Shown here: positions 10,301-18,108 of the stretch, piece after piece | Layout of the letters: each line of letters begins with the position of its first letter | How positions within the stretch are numbered: the first letter of the stretch is position 1 | NCBI GenBank assembly: GCA_040285745.1 | Contig: JAUFOR010000003.1 | Coordinates: forward strand, 620,001 to 684,000 | Length of the DNA stretch: 64,000 nt | From: Barthelona sp. PCE | Lineage: Eukaryota; Metamonada: BaSk clade | Direction of reading: 5' to 3' | Notes under the pieces: generated by a model | The model's database searches: none | Seen by the model: only the letters and a program-made list of their open reading frames with translations | What the model was told of the DNA's origin: nothing | Position numbers and translations under genes: made by a program

Positions 10301-12549
10301 AATATGTCTACTCAAACGTTTTTGTTGATCGTGAGAGTATAATTCGTATTCTAGATCCCGTCATTATAGCCGATGTGTTGGACAAATGTAAGGATCTTCC
10401 GATTCCTTCCTCTTATTCTTATGAGTTTTATTACTTACAAATCATCAGATCCGTAACATGGTTCCTCTATGAGCGTCCTAGTAATGACTGTGATGAAAGA
10501 AGAGATGCCATTCATTACATGCTAGACAACCTGCACCTTATCAAGAACACGGATATCAAGATTGAGATGTTGTTTGCTATTGTATCTTTTTCCCATTATG
10601 GTTTGTACTCATTGTTTATAGCCAATGATAAGAAAAAGTATCAGCGGGCGCTTTATAGCGACGGCGTGTACAGGAAGTTGTTCAAGATAATTATCGAACT
10701 GTATGAAGAAAACGCAAAGTTTGCGATTCTTTCCAAACTAACTGATTTGTTCAACAACATCCTTGTCTACTTCCGTATCCCCAAGACAAAGATCAAGCTG
10801 ACTGACTTTGAGTCAAACCATGACCATTGGCTCAACCTAACGCAAAGCTTCTCATTGGATGATTGGAATGAAACCATGTTTATTGATAAGAATCCTTACG
10901 CTTGGTCGTCGAAACACAGTCTTCCAGAAGATTTTGCTGTGAAGAAGAGTATTTATGTTCGCGATGATGTGAAATGCCCAATATTTGTCGAGTTCACCCA
11001 ATTTTTCAGTGAAATTTTGCTTAAAAATGATGCTATCTCAAGTATAACAAATGCATTAGTCGAGAGCGAAGGCACAAATGTCATGATTACAAGTCGGATC
11101 GCCTGCTTGTCAAATCTTGAAGTCTGTAGCAAATTTATTGATGCTGCTAAAAATATGCTCAACGAGACCGCTGAATCCACACGCGCAAAGCGTCATCTGG
11201 TAGCTTGCACTATCGCCGCATCGCTATGTAGGTCATGTAAGCACATGGATGTTGAGAGGGTTAAGTTCATATACGCAGGCGCAATAGAAATATTTCAAAG
11301 AATCGTTGCTGATGGAACTCTTCATAAGTTTGAAACTTTGTACTCATCTGTCATGTGTATGACTGCGGATCGCGAAATAAGACGACTGAAACCCATCTTG
11401 GATCTTGGTTTCTCGATGCTAGAGCATAGCATTAAAACGAATACGACCAGGACAACCCAGATGTCACTCATGTTCATCCGTGCCGTCAGTACTGAATCGG
11501 TGTGGAAGGGTGTTCCGTATGTTGCCGAACGCATAATGCCACATATGAAGATCTTGCTCTCGTCCCCCTTTGCCAACATACGATCGGAGTGTGTGTTGCT
11601 CCTTGCGGATCTCATTCGATCGTGCGCAACCGCCACATTTGATGAGCATGGTAAACTGATTAGGGGACAGATCATATTCTATGATAAGTTTGTGGATCAC
11701 CTCTGCCAGGTCTTCATGGAGTTCTTGAAAGATGCTTTTGATCCTGAACACTTCCAACCCATCATCAGGGATCTTGCACAATATGAAATGCGTCCATGTG
11801 AGGAAGCTCTCAAAACTGTTCCGGAGTTTTTAACACATTTTCATCAGAAAGAGGTCATACTCTTCCCTTCAAAGTTTTTGAACGTCTTACTGTACTGCCA
11901 TGTCATGTGTGCATCTCACTCGCTCCCATTCTTCGCCAACAAGTCTGTAGGTTCTTGGTGCTACTACGTCACGCAAAAGCTTTCTATGACAGAGATGCAG
12001 GAACTCCTTGCATATATAATGGGTGATTATGATGAAAAGTTTCTCCCCAATGTTAGAAGAACCGCCAACTCAAACTTCTTCATGCTTAAGATTCTTCTAA
12101 CGCTTTTTGTTAACAAACCAATCAAGTTCAGAGATATGTTTATTGAACCCATTGTTAAACTTTTAGTTGAAGAATGTTCAACAAAACTGTGGGCGCTCTT
12201 CTCAGAGATTGTTACCAAACTTCCAGTGTTTGGCGATCCAGTTTTCCTTGAGTTCATGGATAAACTCATTGAACGTGTTGGTATGGATGATGTAGATCAG
12301 GTGAATAAGAAGTTTTGTGCAAATGGTATCAGTGCTGTTCTTAACTATGAGTCATATGTTATCTTTGACTACATGAAGCATTTACTTTTTACATTACCCA
12401 GTTTACCACGCACAAAGAAAGTTGAAAAAATGGTAACAAACTTTAAGAAGATTCACAAAGATATCTATGATGATTTCTTCGAAGAATTAACTAACGAACA
12501 ACAGGAAATTTTGCTTGATTTCGAACCTTACACACATTACTTGATTTAA
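7387..12549 (+). CDS. PSME4: Proteasome activator Blm10/PA200 (PSME4)
   Basis: This 1720-residue all-helical HEAT-type protein matches PA200 from end to end. An early segment (LISKLKYLLCPVDIK...LLSMFLP) fits the PA200 N-terminal region. The C-terminus has the DUF3437 pattern: VEKMVTNFKKIHKDIYDDF, then ELTNEQQEILLDFEP. PA200/Blm10 caps the 20S core, opens its gate and promotes ubiquitin-independent degradation. Human PA200 is about 1843 residues. The last residues are THYLI rather than the hydrophobic-Tyr-X (YYA) tail that inserts into the alpha-ring pocket of 20S. The ATG at 7387 follows a clear TTACTCTTTTC element; 18 in-frame residues upstream lack an ATG. Its stop lies 9 bp from the stop of the converging gene. 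Confidence 0.85.
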   Translation: MDPRIKETVLPPLRHREHLNNITKGFCEKLEQATAKHNSLNVEPSADSIALMLEIASDLTVYMNSEAYLVVDREILEKLTNLSLKALYTLNPGEQLGDLFLTVVLWVLRAVPDMHFDDIDWDAVFRMYEYHYNFYTKDNKRRSYNLFMANYLDMLSLLRFRIPVEYEAKLISKLKYLLCPVDIKATTACSLLSMFLPCVFTDVKPTPDPHGFIGYDRPSRMSNYIIDQNIASVTAAPHRINTDITELPSNGIEIIMDFCSLKSDYYGDMCFMADWYGFPVLMCNPNVRCTHFDRVVDLILDILLENWHFLPHIFMVLPDCLNDFVYEYFESSKIILFVNLALNRHNFDDLIKKYHNALLFIANNSAPGANETDLFYNLAQRFLQGYKILIDVNKQRNEKMKLTDDQLQFMLNGMTEALFYVIIGRPNHRLNYYYLVEEKMASRFDHLALQTLREPDRVGKKLALIQIQTMNLKKYFTDRKFPDYFLRLTILALDMFTANVPEMALPIIIQYVGMFFSLISPDIEPEDDFDFTVQRYLEEIGYKFVDVLFDCLRTKVSSSGMTRSLKETIIFAIYEFNRVYAAFEEMSSLGAIFIHYIDRVKDTIQSVMINSKTSIIYARALSICPHLVQKQSMKIIRRMTETNVNNVMLNSALNYLQMGIFNTPIKLHYYYELVPLLLEFVTNGVSPETLETIFFTVQCLLVSLMTCRYEQGVNPNSKFAAYETHSYKDFEFEMKCPSQEDIELISSEMTVVRDLYYSELEAGNYTAASVLFHMLTPFIRFCPEKNYPLPYGQIFSYDLVTDGILPSSDAVFDDLAAMLNDAMNTSMPLKLISSCIEALSFRYIIFYPCAGQVILKMDGVIENQYRALFLDHGLDETDIFVSACFAATYLRNLPQYHPDMQLLYIPKSILWLLANEHSSIRQAAGELIQHFFTRCNDHPLFFKPYFNMINDLLIKNPESMPMVASLTHELTEYVYSNVFVDRESIIRILDPVIIADVLDKCKDLPIPSSYSYEFYYLQIIRSVTWFLYERPSNDCDERRDAIHYMLDNLHLIKNTDIKIEMLFAIVSFSHYGLYSLFIANDKKKYQRALYSDGVYRKLFKIIIELYEENAKFAILSKLTDLFNNILVYFRIPKTKIKLTDFESNHDHWLNLTQSFSLDDWNETMFIDKNPYAWSSKHSLPEDFAVKKSIYVRDDVKCPIFVEFTQFFSEILLKNDAISSITNALVESEGTNVMITSRIACLSNLEVCSKFIDAAKNMLNETAESTRAKRHLVACTIAASLCRSCKHMDVERVKFIYAGAIEIFQRIVADGTLHKFETLYSSVMCMTADREIRRLKPILDLGFSMLEHSIKTNTTRTTQMSLMFIRAVSTESVWKGVPYVAERIMPHMKILLSSPFANIRSECVLLLADLIRSCATATFDEHGKLIRGQIIFYDKFVDHLCQVFMEFLKDAFDPEHFQPIIRDLAQYEMRPCEEALKTVPEFLTHFHQKEVILFPSKFLNVLLYCHVMCASHSLPFFANKSVGSWCYYVTQKLSMTEMQELLAYIMGDYDEKFLPNVRRTANSNFFMLKILLTLFVNKPIKFRDMFIEPIVKLLVEECSTKLWALFSEIVTKLPVFGDPVFLEFMDKLIERVGMDDVDQVNKKFCANGISAVLNYESYVIFDYMKHLLFTLPSLPRTKKVEKMVTNFKKIHKDIYDDFFEELTNEQQEILLDFEPYTHYLI

Positions 12550-12558
12550 CTAACACAA

Positions 12559-14619
12559 TCATAAATGATTGTCGTATTTATCAATTATTAAAGTAATAAA
12601 CTGTTTAGTCTCATCCGTTTGATCCATAAATCTAATTTCATTAAATACATTACAATCTTCAAACGCATCTTTCATCAAGGGAACTTCCATCGTGTACCCT
12701 ATTAGAATGAGTGTAATCGAAGTTACATGTGTGTTTATGTTATTTAATAAACAGAAACGAAGCAATTTGGCAAATCGCACAAAAATCTTCTGTTCAACTG
12801 GATTTTTTGTTGCTGCAATTGTATTTCTCAGATTACTTTGATGGTTTGTAAGCAAAAAGATTTCAAGTAAATGTCCAAAGAACTTTTTAATACCTTCAAC
12901 CTCTTGAAAAGTAACAATAAACTCATCAGCTATTAATATCAAATCTAAAAAGTACTTACGATGATTATTATCAAATAGAAGGCGAAGAATATCACGCTTG
13001 GTGCGATTATCTCTCAACAGACCGTGTAAAAGTGTTAATGCCAAAGATACTGTTCCAAATTCATTAATTTGTTTGTCAACAAACTGACGCAACAAACGAA
13101 TAAAAATAGCAAAAACACTAATAGACTGGACATCGGTCAAGAATTCCTGGACAGCCGTTGTATCTTCCAATCGATCATCAAGTGTGTTGAAATACATAGC
13201 GTAATCAAAATCGTTCTGAATGTATACATCCGAAGAAATACTTAAGAGCTCAGAGAGAGAGTAATCCTCGATGGGGACATAGACGTTAATGTATTTCTCT
13301 AGTTGTTGGAAATACTCCTCAGGAATACATTCCTTGAGAGTCGAGCTGACAGTTTCGTTATAATCCTTTGGATCATTCATACGTGAGAACTGTTGTTCAA
13401 GGATCATTGGAACTAGTTCTTTGTGCTTGATAACCAAAGGAAACCTATACAGAGGCAAAAAAGCATCAAATTGATCAACTAATCGAACAAGCTGCATGAA
13501 AACCATTGAAAACTGAGTGATCATGCTACCTTCTAATTCCTTGATTGCATCAAAACTCATTAAAACACTAATAATGAAATCTTTATGCTTTTCTTCATCA
13601 GTCATTATCGTAAAAATTAACATACACCATTCCAAACCCATTTGTGGGTTTTGTACTAATAGCATTCTGAACAGGTCTGGGAATCTGAATATAAATGAGT
13701 TTGATTCAAGCAATTTCGAAGTAAACTGTGATGTGTTAAACAATGGAGCAAAATGTTTAAAAAACTCAGTCACTGTGCAATGCCCAAAGCTATATTCGAA
13801 TACACGCTCAATAATATCAAAAATATACTTTTCCTTAATTTTATCAAGAAGATGAGGGGTTTGTAAAATAGAATTCATCATATTAACTCGTTCCTCTAAT
13901 GAACAGTCAAATTTCTCACAGAAAACAATGACACGGTTCTCAAATTGGGCAAAGTCGTTTGCTTCCGCTTCGGCCTTCTCTTCAGGTGTTTGCTCTTCTT
14001 TCTGCGATTCATCAGTTATGGTTTGAGAGATATCCCAACCTGTTCTATCATAGCTTGGTTCAGCAGCTTCCTTCTCAATACTAACAGGACGCTCGGGTAT
14101 CGGCTCTGTTTCGTCTTCAAAAGATAGATGTTTCGTAGTTGTTACTTCAATTTTGCTGATACTACGATGCAAATCAGAAATTTCATCCAATGAATTAAGA
14201 GACTGTTTGACCAGCGCTGAAATAGCGCGGCTAGTCCTATCCATGCGCTTTTTGTAAAAATTCAATGTGTTGTGTGGTTTAGTCAATGCAAAGTCCACTT
14301 TATCGACAGGCCGTATAACGCTGCTCATCGTATCCACGGTGGTGATAAGTGAAACGCACGAATCTGTTAGATTAGATGCAATTGTTGCAGAGTCTAACGC
14401 TTTTTCAGAGTAACGTGTATTTGTCTCCTTGCAAACACGCCAATACTCGTCACGCTGCTCTAACACTCCATCTCTGTTGCTACTCAACGAATGCAAACGT
14501 GCAACAGTAGAGTTTAACCGCTTTTGCAGAGCAGTATTGTAATTGATAAGATCTATATGCTCTTTAAGGTTTGGAAGCGATTCTTCGCTGGCCCTAAGCC
14601 CCAAATCAGTGTCTTCCAT
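12559..14619 (-). CDS. Uncharacterised helical protein, N-terminal coiled coil and C-terminal repeat-like helices
   Basis: I do not recognise this 686-residue protein. Residues 20-165 are coiled coil (KEHIDLINYNTALQKRLN and on). A Pro/Glu-rich linker (about 165-215) follows. From about 220 to the end there is a regular series of amphipathic helices suggestive of an ARM/HEAT-like solenoid, as found in cytoskeletal adaptors. No catalytic motif or TM is visible. The start is the first ATG, preceded at once by AACACCCTTTTCT. The gene is divergent from KATNAL2 across only 56 bp, which may mean co-expression. The role is unknown. Confidence 0.6.
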   Translation of the reverse strand: MEDTDLGLRASEESLPNLKEHIDLINYNTALQKRLNSTVARLHSLSSNRDGVLEQRDEYWRVCKETNTRYSEKALDSATIASNLTDSCVSLITTVDTMSSVIRPVDKVDFALTKPHNTLNFYKKRMDRTSRAISALVKQSLNSLDEISDLHRSISKIEVTTTKHLSFEDETEPIPERPVSIEKEAAEPSYDRTGWDISQTITDESQKEEQTPEEKAEAEANDFAQFENRVIVFCEKFDCSLEERVNMMNSILQTPHLLDKIKEKYIFDIIERVFEYSFGHCTVTEFFKHFAPLFNTSQFTSKLLESNSFIFRFPDLFRMLLVQNPQMGLEWCMLIFTIMTDEEKHKDFIISVLMSFDAIKELEGSMITQFSMVFMQLVRLVDQFDAFLPLYRFPLVIKHKELVPMILEQQFSRMNDPKDYNETVSSTLKECIPEEYFQQLEKYINVYVPIEDYSLSELLSISSDVYIQNDFDYAMYFNTLDDRLEDTTAVQEFLTDVQSISVFAIFIRLLRQFVDKQINEFGTVSLALTLLHGLLRDNRTKRDILRLLFDNNHRKYFLDLILIADEFIVTFQEVEGIKKFFGHLLEIFLLTNHQSNLRNTIAATKNPVEQKIFVRFAKLLRFCLLNNINTHVTSITLILIGYTMEVPLMKDAFEDCNVFNEIRFMDQTDETKQFITLIIDKYDNHL

Positions 14620-14620
14620 T

Positions 14621-14633
14621 AGAAAAGGGTGTT
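14621..14633 (-). promoter_or_regulatory. Core element of a 56-bp bidirectional promoter (minus side)
   Basis: Minus strand AACACCCTTTTCT starts one base upstream of the ATG at 14619. The opposite half of the same 56-bp spacer carries CCATCCATTTAAAA (plus, 14653-14666) for KATNAL2. Confidence 0.5.
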
Positions 14634-14652
14634 TTTGCTTTTTACATATCTT

Positions 14653-14666
14653 CCATCCATTTAAAA
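14653..14666 (+). promoter_or_regulatory. Core element of a 56-bp bidirectional promoter (plus side)
   Basis: CCATCCATTTAAAA, 9 nt before the KATNAL2-like ATG, a variant of the recurrent element with A in place of the third C. Confidence 0.4.
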
Positions 14667-14675
14667 ACCATTAAT

Positions 14676-16127
14676 ATGACATCAAGGACTAACTCGTCAT
14701 ACATGGACTTGAAAAGAAGCGGTCGTAGCCAGGATATCCGTAAACAAAGGGAAAGATCTCGCAAAAAGGGCATTATTATTCATTGCTTCCATTGGATGGT
14801 CGAAAATGGGTTCATAGATGCGGCAAAGGCTCTAGAAACAGCGTCATCTGTCAATATGGAAGAGTTTTGTTTGGCGGATAACCTTGATTTAGAAGCAGTT
14901 GTTAAGAGTTTTGAAGTTAAGTACGAACAGGACTATGGCAAGTTCCCCACGCTGTTTAGAGCAAGAGATCCTCCCGCACCTGGGGAAAAAAAAAGACGCA
15001 AAAGGCCTAATCCGAGCAAACGTAGCGCTTCCAATCCACCTGCTAACAACAAAAAGAAGGAAGATAATGGGCCTCTTGACCTTGGCGTTGAGGCAACAAA
15101 GGTGACATCAACGGCAGCTAGACATAAAACATTGCCGGGTCATAGCAGAGTTGAAGATGTTGAGGAAAAGAATGAATTTTTCGAGAACAGAGTGCTTAAA
15201 CCACTCCCACAGCACATGTTTGGTGGCAGTGATGAATTCAAAGTACTTGTTAGCGCTGTTCAACGAGAAATTATTCAGACAAACCCAAATATCACATTTA
15301 ATCATATTATAGGTCAAAAAAGAGCTAAATTGCTGCTAAACGAATCTCTAATTCTACCAATCCGATTCCCTTCTCTTTTTTCTCAGGGATTACGTTCTCC
15401 ATGGAAAGGTCTATTGGTCTATGGACCACCTGGTGTTGGTAAAACATTGCTGGCAAAGGCAGTGGCGACTGAGTGCCAAGCAACTTTTTTCAACATCAGC
15501 GGTAGTACAATTGTATCAAAGTATAGAGGTGAGTCATCAAAGCTGGTACGAATTCTTTTTGATTTAGCTCGATTCTACGCGCCATCTGTTGTTTTCATGG
15601 ACGAGATAGATTCTGTGTTCTCAATGAACTCGGACGAGCATGAAGCAACAAGGCAGATGGTTGCTGAACTCCTTGTTCAAATGGATGGAGTCTTGAGTGA
15701 TGATACTAATCAAGTTTTCCTACTTGCTGCAACGAATCATCCTTGGAACCTCGCAGCACCGCTCATCAGAAGGCTTCATAAGAGAGTTTATACTCCCTGG
15801 CCTGATGAAAGTGATCGCAAAGCAATGTTAGATCAGTTTTTAAAGGGGTTAACGGATGAAACGGTTAATCTTGATGAGATCAGTGCATTGACGGAAGATT
15901 ACACAGGTGCAGATCTTCGTTTATTGTGTAAGGAAGCTGCAATGAGGCCTGTTAGAGAAATCATGCAGAAACTTGGTGAGATGGCTGTTACAGACGAAGA
16001 GGCGGACGTAGATGTACGCCAGATCTCACAAGATGATATGAAAGCAAGCTTGAATGTTTCAAAGCGAAGTGGAATGTACTCTGAAGATCGGTATCTGAAG
16101 TGGAATGAGAGTCACCAAAACAGCTAA
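14676..16127 (+). CDS. KATNAL2: Katanin p60-like AAA ATPase with LisH (KATNAL2-type)
   Basis: The 483-residue protein has a LisH/CTLH-like dimerisation motif near residues 30-75 (HWMVENGFIDAAKALE, DNLDLEAVV). This is the arrangement of KATNAL2 and not of katanin p60 A1. A basic linker (about 105-130, KKRRKRPNPSKRS) precedes the AAA module. The module has Walker A GPPGVGKT near 250, the pore-loop region with KYRGESSK, Walker B VVFMDEID near 305-312, sensor 1 AATNHPWNL and arginine-finger region RRLHKRV. C-terminal helices follow, including TGADLRLLCKEA. KATNAL2 acts on microtubules at centrioles, cilia and manchettes. Human KATNAL2 is about 538 residues. The presence of DRC7 in the same window fits a flagellate. 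Confidence 0.9.
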   Translation: MTSRTNSSYMDLKRSGRSQDIRKQRERSRKKGIIIHCFHWMVENGFIDAAKALETASSVNMEEFCLADNLDLEAVVKSFEVKYEQDYGKFPTLFRARDPPAPGEKKRRKRPNPSKRSASNPPANNKKKEDNGPLDLGVEATKVTSTAARHKTLPGHSRVEDVEEKNEFFENRVLKPLPQHMFGGSDEFKVLVSAVQREIIQTNPNITFNHIIGQKRAKLLLNESLILPIRFPSLFSQGLRSPWKGLLVYGPPGVGKTLLAKAVATECQATFFNISGSTIVSKYRGESSKLVRILFDLARFYAPSVVFMDEIDSVFSMNSDEHEATRQMVAELLVQMDGVLSDDTNQVFLLAATNHPWNLAAPLIRRLHKRVYTPWPDESDRKAMLDQFLKGLTDETVNLDEISALTEDYTGADLRLLCKEAAMRPVREIMQKLGEMAVTDEEADVDVRQISQDDMKASLNVSKRSGMYSEDRYLKWNESHQNS

Positions 16128-16398
16128 AGTAACTCATAACAGTATTATGACGTTGTAAATATTTAAAAACAATGAGGCCCATATTTGGCTCATAAGACTT
16201 CTAGAATTCGTATTTAACTTGAATACCTTGAGCTTTAGATAAAGAACATCCTTGTTGCGCATGTTATTTTCTGTTTTAAGGAGAAGGAAATGCTTAAAGA
16301 ATATTTACTCTTAACATTGACTTTATTCAAACTTTTTGACCTTGTTCATCGGTTTAGTTTCATAAAACTTCCTTTTTAAATCCTTTAGAATCCCCCAA

Positions 16399-17253
16399 AT
16401 GATTGTTACCATAATTTACTGTTCCTTGACGGATAACACGATAAAGACGGCTGAGTTCATTGCAAACAATATCCCCGACGTCGAAAAAGTCAACAAAGTT
16501 GATTTTACGATGTATCTCAAGCTCGGACTCAACCCTGGACAAATTTCCATGATTGAAGAAGCCGATATTCTGTGTGTCGCTTCTCTGGCCTGGTGCTTCA
16601 CCTGCCCTCCTTGGTTTACTGAGGCTGTCAGATCTTTGGATTCCTCTATTATGCAGAAACCTTTCTATGTCGTTGCAGGACATGGAGGTGGACCAGGACG
16701 TCAGACTAAGCATCTTTTCAACCTCATGTCACGTCATGGCAACACCAAATGTATTGGAGTTTTTGAAATCAAAGGACCTAGTGGTTATATTCCTCTTAAT
16801 AAGAAGCTTTCAGATTATAGTAGGCAAATATTCAACTTCCCAGAAGAGAAGTGCAGAGAATTTGTTGAAGAAATGATGGAGCGTTTGCACAATGAAGACT
16901 ATTCCGTTCCCAGGATGAGACCTTTTTATGCTCCTCTTACTCTCTTCAAAGCCCCATTTTTCCAACGTACTGCTGTCGGCCCTATTAATATCAATGTTGA
17001 TGAATGTATTTCTTGCGGAAAATGCGCTAGACTATGTGTTTCTGGTGCTATTAAAATGATCAAGAATGAAGAAAGAGGTATTAAGCTTCCGGTATACGAC
17101 AGAGACCTGTGTGTCGGATGTACTAGATGTTTGAATGTGTGTCCCAAGGATATTATCCATGGAAAACATACTGATCGAGTTCGTTGGGATTTCTCCAATA
17201 AGGATAATCACATTGTTGATCCAAGCAACGAAGAAACCGCTTACTATGAATAG
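16399..17253 (+). CDS. EFR1-type flavodoxin/ferredoxin fusion protein (two [4Fe-4S])
   Basis: The 284-residue protein starts with a flavodoxin-like fold (residues 1-165: IIYCSLTDNTIKTAEFIANN as the phosphate-binding loop, then GHGGGPGRQ). It ends with a bacterial-type 2[4Fe-4S] ferredoxin: CISCGKCARLC (203-213) and CVGCTRCLNVCP (238-249). This is the EFR1 family (EFR1 family ferrodoxin), common in anaerobic bacteria and archaea and in a few anaerobic protists. It presumably moves electrons between flavin and Fe-S clusters; the partners are unknown. No targeting peptide is obvious, so it is probably cytosolic. Base composition resembles the neighbours, so any transfer from bacteria would be old. 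TAG stop followed 5 nt later by TAAAT. Confidence 0.9.
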   Translation: MIVTIIYCSLTDNTIKTAEFIANNIPDVEKVNKVDFTMYLKLGLNPGQISMIEEADILCVASLAWCFTCPPWFTEAVRSLDSSIMQKPFYVVAGHGGGPGRQTKHLFNLMSRHGNTKCIGVFEIKGPSGYIPLNKKLSDYSRQIFNFPEEKCREFVEEMMERLHNEDYSVPRMRPFYAPLTLFKAPFFQRTAVGPININVDECISCGKCARLCVSGAIKMIKNEERGIKLPVYDRDLCVGCTRCLNVCPKDIIHGKHTDRVRWDFSNKDNHIVDPSNEETAYYE

Positions 17254-17433
17254 ACATGTAAATAATTTGTTTTATCTATTCCTGCCTGCCTAGATAATTA
17301 AAAAATTGAAAAATGTTGTAGAATAAGGTGCGCCTTTAAAGAAGGAGCTCCTCTAAAGATTTAGAATGTTGTTAGCGTGGTTGAAATAACAGTACATGAT
17401 TATAATGACATGTGAAAAATTGTTTGACATTTT

Positions 17434-17445
17434 TTACCTCTTTCA
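17434..17445 (+). promoter_or_regulatory. Candidate core promoter element of the At4g15545-like gene
   Basis: TTACCTCTTTCA immediately before the ATG at 17446. It supports this start and implies a very short 5' UTR. Confidence 0.4.
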
Positions 17446-18093
17446 ATGCAAAAGGATCACTTTCAAAACACCGTACAGACACTCACCAACATCTACTATC
17501 AGACTGTCCAGGAACGTGATGATAGTATGAAAAAACTTCAGTTTGAGCTTTCTGAGAAGCACGAACAGCTATCCGCACATCAAAGAGAGATCGGAGAACT
17601 CCGCCGCCAAAACAAACTGCTTCAGGAAGAGCTTCAGAAGTCACATCAGCAAACCAGTGCAATGCAAGCAAAATATGCAAACTTAAAGCGTAAAATTGCC
17701 GATCTCAGTGATGATCATACCGAATTCAACCTCATGGACACATCCACCCTCAATACTTCATCTTATATGGCTAGCCCTGCTCCTCAACCTCTCAAAACTC
17801 CCGTCATGGATCGTACACCTGCTTCCATATACGCTCGTACACCTGTCACGGCCACTCAGAGGGAGATGCCCGCAACAGGCGCTCCTGTTGATGCTCATCA
17901 TTTGTACAGACAAATTCAGCGTGTTTTGGATGAAGAAAAATTTAAACGTTTTTCTGCTGCAATCAGAGATTTTAACTCTCAAGTTAAAACCTCTCAAGAA
18001 GTGATGGGAATTGTCTATGATTTATTAGGTCAGGATAATCCTTTTCTTTACGAACAGTTTGGTCGTTTACTTGAATCTATGTATGAGAATTAA
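17446..18093 (+). CDS. Coiled-coil protein of the plant At4g15545-like family
   Basis: This 215-residue protein has an N-terminal coiled coil (residues 5-90), a Pro/Thr-rich linker with several TP sites (100-145), and a conserved C-terminal module (about 150-212). The C-terminal pattern HHLYRQIQRVLDEEKFKRF, then IRDFN, then LLGQDNPFLYEQFGRLL matches the end of the uncharacterised family typified by Arabidopsis At4g15545. That family has the same layout of coiled coil plus FYRQ(A/I)R...L...(Q/K)F...GxDNxDLYxxFxxLL. The biochemical role is unknown to me. The stop is 15 bp from the stop of the converging orphan gene and the tail reads TAATGAAATAAAT. Confidence 0.62.
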   Translation: MQKDHFQNTVQTLTNIYYQTVQERDDSMKKLQFELSEKHEQLSAHQREIGELRRQNKLLQEELQKSHQQTSAMQAKYANLKRKIADLSDDHTEFNLMDTSTLNTSSYMASPAPQPLKTPVMDRTPASIYARTPVTATQREMPATGAPVDAHHLYRQIQRVLDEEKFKRFSAAIRDFNSQVKTSQEVMGIVYDLLGQDNPFLYEQFGRLLESMYEN

Positions 18094-18108
18094 TGAAATA
18101 AATACCTT

